DNA from: Alcanivorax sp. S71-1-4
Lineage (GTDB): Bacteria; Pseudomonadota; Gammaproteobacteria; Pseudomonadales; Alcanivoracaceae
Assembly: GCF_009846755.1 (NCBI RefSeq)
Contig: NZ_AQOR01000004.1
Span: forward strand, 124,001-188,000
Length of the DNA stretch: 64,000 bases
Reading direction: 5' to 3'
Positions 60,181 through 64,000 of this stretch are shown in pieces. A model generated the notes under the pieces. It searched no databases. It was not told where the DNA came from and saw only the letters and a program-made list of their open reading frames with translations. A program made the translations under genes and the position numbers. Every line of letters begins with the position of its first letter. Within the stretch, counting starts at the first letter, position 1.

Positions 60181-62502
60181 CGTGATGGATGCATGTATCT
60201 GCGCAGACGGCATGACAATTCTACCCAAAGTGGCATCGCCCAGCATGATTCGGTCGATTTTCAGCTCCTGACCACTCATGCCTGCGCCCAGTGCAGGGCC
60301 CGGCAGTACTGCGCCTGCAGCCGCCTGATGAATACGTGGACCAGCAGCATGACCGAGTTTCACATCGTGCTGAATGACCAGTTTTGGTGTGCTGTCGCCG
60401 TCTTCCTGGGTGCCCCGTATATCAATACGACCATTTTCAAGCGAAATGTCGCCGGTGATGTTAGCCAACCGCAACGCCACATCAGGGCGGTTGGGCTCCG
60501 CAAACGATATATAGGAACCGTACGGCGAGGTGCCAAACCCTTCGTAACCGTCACCATCGGACATATCCAAAAGCCGAATGGCCCAGCTGTAACCCAGATA
60601 ATTGCTCATGTCTGTAACATTCGGATCCGACGGAGACAACCGCATATTGGCCATCCCCTCCAAATTGACGCTGATCAAACTACCCAGAACTGTGCGCGGG
60701 CCCGTGCCATACCCACCTCCTGAATCAGGCAGAATGCCGCCACCGAAGGTGGTATTCATGGCAAATCGGACTCGTGGAGAAAAAAGATCCAGGCCACCGC
60801 TATGGTAATCCTGTGGCCCAGAATCGTAGGGTCGGAGCCAGATACGAGTATCGTCGGCCAGTACAAGGAAGCTGGTGCTGAGCAAACCAATACCCATCGC
60901 GTTTCGGGGCGCGCCGATGGGTTGCATCGGGTCCATACGAGTGTCAGCGATCATCAGGTGGCTACCCTTGTCCCAGTTAAAGCCCTGGAAGTTTCCACCC
61001 TCTTCGAAAGTCTGCGACATGATTGCCAGATCAGCGATCAGACCACGGTCAAGATCCCCCGGGTTGCCACCGGGATACAGGTAAATGTTGGCGTCGATAT
61101 TGGCAAAGGTATAAATCAGGCCCCAGTCAAACGCACGCTTGGCCACGTTACCCAGCGCATCCTGCTCCAGCAGTGTGACTTTACGGGAGTAGCTCTGCAA
61201 TTGCCCGCCACGTACAACCAGGCCCACTGCACCGGCATCACCGTTATGCGTCAACTGGCTCCCGTAGACCGATGAAATATAGCCAGGCTCCAGATTCACG
61301 AACCGGCGATCGTCCGTAGCGGAGGGCGCACAGGCACCACCAGCGGATGACGGACCATTGAAAGCAAAACCCCAGCAAAGACCGCCTGGTCCTTGCCCTG
61401 CACCGTTAATGGCATCCAGCGCGATCATCGGAAAGTAATGCGAATAGGGATTATTGCCCCATTTACTCCAATCACCCAGTTCGAAGGTGATGCGCGCCTG
61501 ACTGTTTACATCACCCGTGGTTTCACCCAGCACCCAGCGAAACTCACGGTCCGGCTCACCCAGGCTGGCCGCGTCAGCCGCGCTGACAAAATCCCAGCGC
61601 GAGCTGAAATTCAAACCGCCGGACTGGTTATTGATGTCATAGACGGTACCGACGCCCCCAGGCCCTGCGGTGACGCCCGACCAGGCGCCACCGGTACGCC
61701 AGATGAGTTCCGCATTTTTCAGACCGCCAAGCCAGCCGAAATACATCAGACCCCGTCCGCCTGGCGTGAAATCCTGCCCGCCCTGCTTGAAGAAAATGCT
61801 GAAATCCAGCGCCACGTCGATAATGGATTCCGGCAGCGCCTGCCCCGCCGTGCTCATGACGATACCTTCGTCTGTGAGACCAAGCTTGCCGTGTTTCATT
61901 TCCCAGCGTGCGCGCAGGTCGTCGAGAATCAGGTAGGACAGATTCACATGAGCGGAATCCAGTTGACGGTGATAGAGAATCGCGTCGCGAATTTCGCCCG
62001 ATAATGCGGTCACGCCGTCCATATTGAACAGGCCGGCCTGGGACATCAGCTTCAACGAGCCCTCACCATCCAGTGCCCAACTGCCATAAGAGCGGTCTGG
62101 ATGCTGTCCCAGCCGAAGGTTATCGAGGCTCAGTCGCGCCCGATCCGTCCCGGGCGCACCGATATCGAGCTGGTACAGCAGATAGGGGTCAGTGCCGTCG
62201 CTGCCGACATCCAGTGATTGAGTGACATGTGCTGGAGTTCCGCCGATCACGGTGCCGGCCTGGTTCACCCCGCGTAGCGCAAGGTTTTCCATCACCAATG
62301 AAGCCTGCTCCGCCGTACCTGGATCGATGTCCAGACGCAATTCATCCAGGGTGATCCCGGTGGCACTGGTGGCGATGTCCACCACGATGCCATCACGCCC
62401 TGCTATGCCTGACATTTCCCCATCATGCAAAGGCTGCAGTGCAGCCGCCAGGCAAGGCCAGAGCATAAGCAGGAAGCAATATGTACAAACCGCTTTTTTC
62501 AT
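60163..62502 (-). CDS. Secreted/surface protein of the DUF6160-like type
   Basis: A 779-residue exported protein. Signal peptide to about residue 22 (VCTYCFLLMLWPCLAAA), then LQPLHDGEMSGIAGRDGIVVDIAT, the DUF6160 hallmark in oil-degrading marine genera. The rest is a beta-rich array of about 25-residue units (DLRLDIDPGTAEQASLVMENLALRG and similar) resembling an outer-membrane or fibre-forming sheet. AGGAG precedes ATG 62502. Two tandem neighbours with related starts follow. Function is unknown; surface film or pilus-like roles are possible. Confidence 0.75.
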   Translation of the reverse strand: MKKAVCTYCFLLMLWPCLAAALQPLHDGEMSGIAGRDGIVVDIATSATGITLDELRLDIDPGTAEQASLVMENLALRGVNQAGTVIGGTPAHVTQSLDVGSDGTDPYLLYQLDIGAPGTDRARLSLDNLRLGQHPDRSYGSWALDGEGSLKLMSQAGLFNMDGVTALSGEIRDAILYHRQLDSAHVNLSYLILDDLRARWEMKHGKLGLTDEGIVMSTAGQALPESIIDVALDFSIFFKQGGQDFTPGGRGLMYFGWLGGLKNAELIWRTGGAWSGVTAGPGGVGTVYDINNQSGGLNFSSRWDFVSAADAASLGEPDREFRWVLGETTGDVNSQARITFELGDWSKWGNNPYSHYFPMIALDAINGAGQGPGGLCWGFAFNGPSSAGGACAPSATDDRRFVNLEPGYISSVYGSQLTHNGDAGAVGLVVRGGQLQSYSRKVTLLEQDALGNVAKRAFDWGLIYTFANIDANIYLYPGGNPGDLDRGLIADLAIMSQTFEEGGNFQGFNWDKGSHLMIADTRMDPMQPIGAPRNAMGIGLLSTSFLVLADDTRIWLRPYDSGPQDYHSGGLDLFSPRVRFAMNTTFGGGILPDSGGGYGTGPRTVLGSLISVNLEGMANMRLSPSDPNVTDMSNYLGYSWAIRLLDMSDGDGYEGFGTSPYGSYISFAEPNRPDVALRLANITGDISLENGRIDIRGTQEDGDSTPKLVIQHDVKLGHAAGPRIHQAAAGAVLPGPALGAGMSGQELKIDRIMLGDATLGRIVMPSAQIHASITLQPQP

Positions 62503-62513
62503 TATTGCTCCTG

Positions 62514-63824
62514 CTAGCAGAACGTAGCACTACCCCAGCAATTCCGGGGTACGTTCTGTTCTGCTCCCAATTGAAGGTCCGATACGGACATATACAGCGT
62601 CGATGGAATCGTCAGATTGCCCACATTCACATCCATCTCACCATTGAAAAGCTGCTGAAGCCCCTGGTTAGTACCAATACCAATCGGATTAGCCTCAAAG
62701 TACTGCCGAAAAGCAACGGCCATCTGGTTAAAAGTCGGTGAGATATCAATTTGTTCAACAGGGTTCAGCTCACCCAGGTCGACCGGGTCGGAGAATGACA
62801 TCCACCATCCCTGCTGCGCCACATCCGCGGTGGCGCTGCCCGGCCACTTGACGTCTTCTCTCTGGAAAGAAAGATAAAAAGGGCTATCGACTTTGATCTT
62901 ATGGATAAACCCCAGATCCTGTGTAAAGTCAATTTCGGTGCTCAGGCCAGAAACCGAGCCTTCCATATTAACCGTCGCCTGGGATACGGATATGAAATAA
63001 GCCACGCTAATAGTCTGCTCCATCGTCACATTCAGCTGACCACCATTGAGACTCACCGTAGGCACCGCCCCCGTTGCGGTTACATTGGTACTGGTAACAC
63101 GCGTTCCGTTTACTACTGCGCCAGCGCCGGCAAAGGGCACCGATAGCGATGGAATATTCACCCCTGCCGAGGTATTCGGGTTTGACGTGCCAGTGTTACC
63201 ACTGAAGCAACCGCTGGTACAAAAGACAATGTTCGGATTGGTATCAAATTGCAGCACTGTACTGTTCGGATCGCTAGTGCCCCCTAAGTTGACGGCTTGT
63301 GTCTGCGCCGTTCCATATATAGGGAGGCTGGTCATGTAGCCACTGAAAGTATTGATCCCATTTGGATCAGTTGTGTTCTGTCCAGCCGTCAGAAGCCCTT
63401 GTGCCAGCTCGGAGCTGAGACGAAACCCGACCACCTCACGCAATGCAGCATCATGATCATTCTTGATAGCAAATTCCACGAACGGACGGGTCAATAAGGC
63501 AGAACAATTGACACGGTTGGTCTCGCAATCACCTGACAGGCTAAGATGATCGATATCAATATCACAACCAGGACCATTGACACCGCCACAACCTAACTGA
63601 AGTTTTTCTATATTGGTATTGATTTCCAATACCGCATCCAGACCAACTTTATAGAAATCAAGATTACTCCAGGCACCAGCCCCAGCTTCATTGTCCATCA
63701 TGAACAGCGCCTGCCCTGTTATTTCGGACAACTGTTCGTCGGCGAGCTCCACCATAGCGCCACTCTGCGTCGTAACCAACACGGGCGCCAAACACAGTAA
63801 TAATCTGCTCAGGAACTTCATCAT
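62514..63824 (-). CDS. Secreted protein, DUF6160-like
   Basis: A 436-residue exported protein. Signal peptide (FLSRLLLCLAPVLVTTQSG), then ELADEQLSEITGQALFMMD, related to the LHDGEMSGIAGRDG start of the next gene. Cys pairs (GCGGVNGPGC, TSGCFSG, SGDC/NRVNC) suggest disulfides. Beta-rich, with Asn/Thr/Ser-rich loops. Starts ATG 63824 (TGATG overlap with the preceding gene) or 63821. Ends 11 bp before the next gene. Function unknown. Confidence 0.75.
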   Translation of the reverse strand: MMKFLSRLLLCLAPVLVTTQSGAMVELADEQLSEITGQALFMMDNEAGAGAWSNLDFYKVGLDAVLEINTNIEKLQLGCGGVNGPGCDIDIDHLSLSGDCETNRVNCSALLTRPFVEFAIKNDHDAALREVVGFRLSSELAQGLLTAGQNTTDPNGINTFSGYMTSLPIYGTAQTQAVNLGGTSDPNSTVLQFDTNPNIVFCTSGCFSGNTGTSNPNTSAGVNIPSLSVPFAGAGAVVNGTRVTSTNVTATGAVPTVSLNGGQLNVTMEQTISVAYFISVSQATVNMEGSVSGLSTEIDFTQDLGFIHKIKVDSPFYLSFQREDVKWPGSATADVAQQGWWMSFSDPVDLGELNPVEQIDISPTFNQMAVAFRQYFEANPIGIGTNQGLQQLFNGEMDVNVGNLTIPSTLYMSVSDLQLGAEQNVPRNCWGSATFC

Positions 63825-64000
63825 CAAAACCCGTACATGTAAAAGTCGCCGCCGAATGCAATCCCTGCCCTCGGTCCGTTATTATCCCGGATACTCATGC
63901 CCATAAAGGACCCCTGCTCATCACGGTTGTAGCCGGGTACTGCGCCTGCGTCGTACTCCACTGCCAGACCACCGATATGCATGCCCAGCTGGACGTCGCT
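63824..64000 (-). CDS. Upstream tandem gene, 3' end only
   Basis: The last 58 residues of a minus-strand gene that enters from the right. It ends VQLGMHIGGLAVEYDAGAVP...GIAFGGDFYMYGF and its stop overlaps the next ATG (TGATG). A Gly-rich, beta-type C-terminus suggests a surface or outer-membrane protein of the same set; no name can be given from this fragment. Confidence 0.75.
   Translation of the reverse strand, partial: SDVQLGMHIGGLAVEYDAGAVPGYNRDEQGSFMGMSIRDNNGPRAGIAFGGDFYMYGF

Noticed and set aside
1-64000. CRISPR array, IS element, tRNA or rRNA gene
   Set aside because: I looked for regular direct repeats, transposase motifs and tRNA-like cloverleaf/CCA patterns and saw none. A tRNAscan, CRISPR finder and IS search would settle this.

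Overview
The window looks like chromosome of a GC-rich aerobic, lipid- and hydrocarbon-using gammaproteobacterium of the Alcanivorax/Marinobacter type. That is an inference from gene content (Anr/HemN pair, PpsA/PpsR, RlmJ, a P450, a long-chain-alcohol type GMC oxidase/ALDH operon, a PHA-synthase-like hydrolase, hotdog thioesterases, OmpW-like porin); there is no rRNA or other taxonomic marker. I saw no tRNA, CRISPR array or insertion sequence.

Layout. 1-5.7 kb: oxygen-responsive block (anr, hemN, a tandem universal stress protein, two FNR/Anr-type boxes), then a membrane-anchored alpha/beta hydrolase and a zinc alcohol dehydrogenase. 5.7-9.4 kb: an AT-richer two-gene island on the minus strand, an ankyrin-repeat/DUF4132 protein followed 18 bp later by a 125-residue protein ending in Leu-Val-Gly-Gly. 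This is my best candidate for an undescribed system. 9.6-13.7 kb: a giant Ig-like lipoprotein paired with an OmpW-like outer-membrane protein. 13.7-19.6 kb: Bcr/CflA exporter, then a tightly coupled oxidation operon (GMC oxidase, small partner, aldehyde dehydrogenase, PLP aldolase/deaminase) behind a promoter that contains a palindrome. 19.8-29.2 kb: FabR-like repressor, RlmJ, an ether-lipid-like trio (AGPS-like FAD oxidase, GlpD-like dehydrogenase, FGGY kinase), a GNAT and a PlsC-like acyltransferase. 29.5-34.3 kb: OmpA-like lipoprotein and a regulator-kinase-regulator two-component cluster. 34.3-42.6 kb: diiron ferritin-like oxidase, two thioesterases, PhaC-like hydrolase, an exported protein, an orphan ParA, a cytochrome P450 and glutathione reductase. 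42.7-50.1 kb: FMN glutamate-synthase-like protein, lytic transglycosylase, Rieske protein, ppsA and two tandem PpsR-type regulators. 50.1-60.1 kb: a glycoconjugate/lipid cluster of two convergent arms (GT2, aminotransferase, epimerase, GT-C-like membrane protein and two methyltransferases on plus; desaturase, WecD-like acetyltransferase, GMC oxidoreductase and Tat-signal partner on minus). 60.2-64 kb: three tandem genes, at least two of them encoding secreted proteins of the DUF6160-like type, running off the right edge.

How the parts fit. Many genes serve oxidation and remodelling of acyl chains and alcohols: two GMC oxidases each with a small overlapping partner, ALDH, alcohol dehydrogenase, P450, diiron oxidase, desaturase, thioesterases, acyltransferases and a FabR-like regulator. 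PpsA with its kinase/phosphatase regulators fits gluconeogenic growth on fatty acids. Start codons were chosen from ribosome-binding sites and overlaps; several genes appear to use TTG or GTG.
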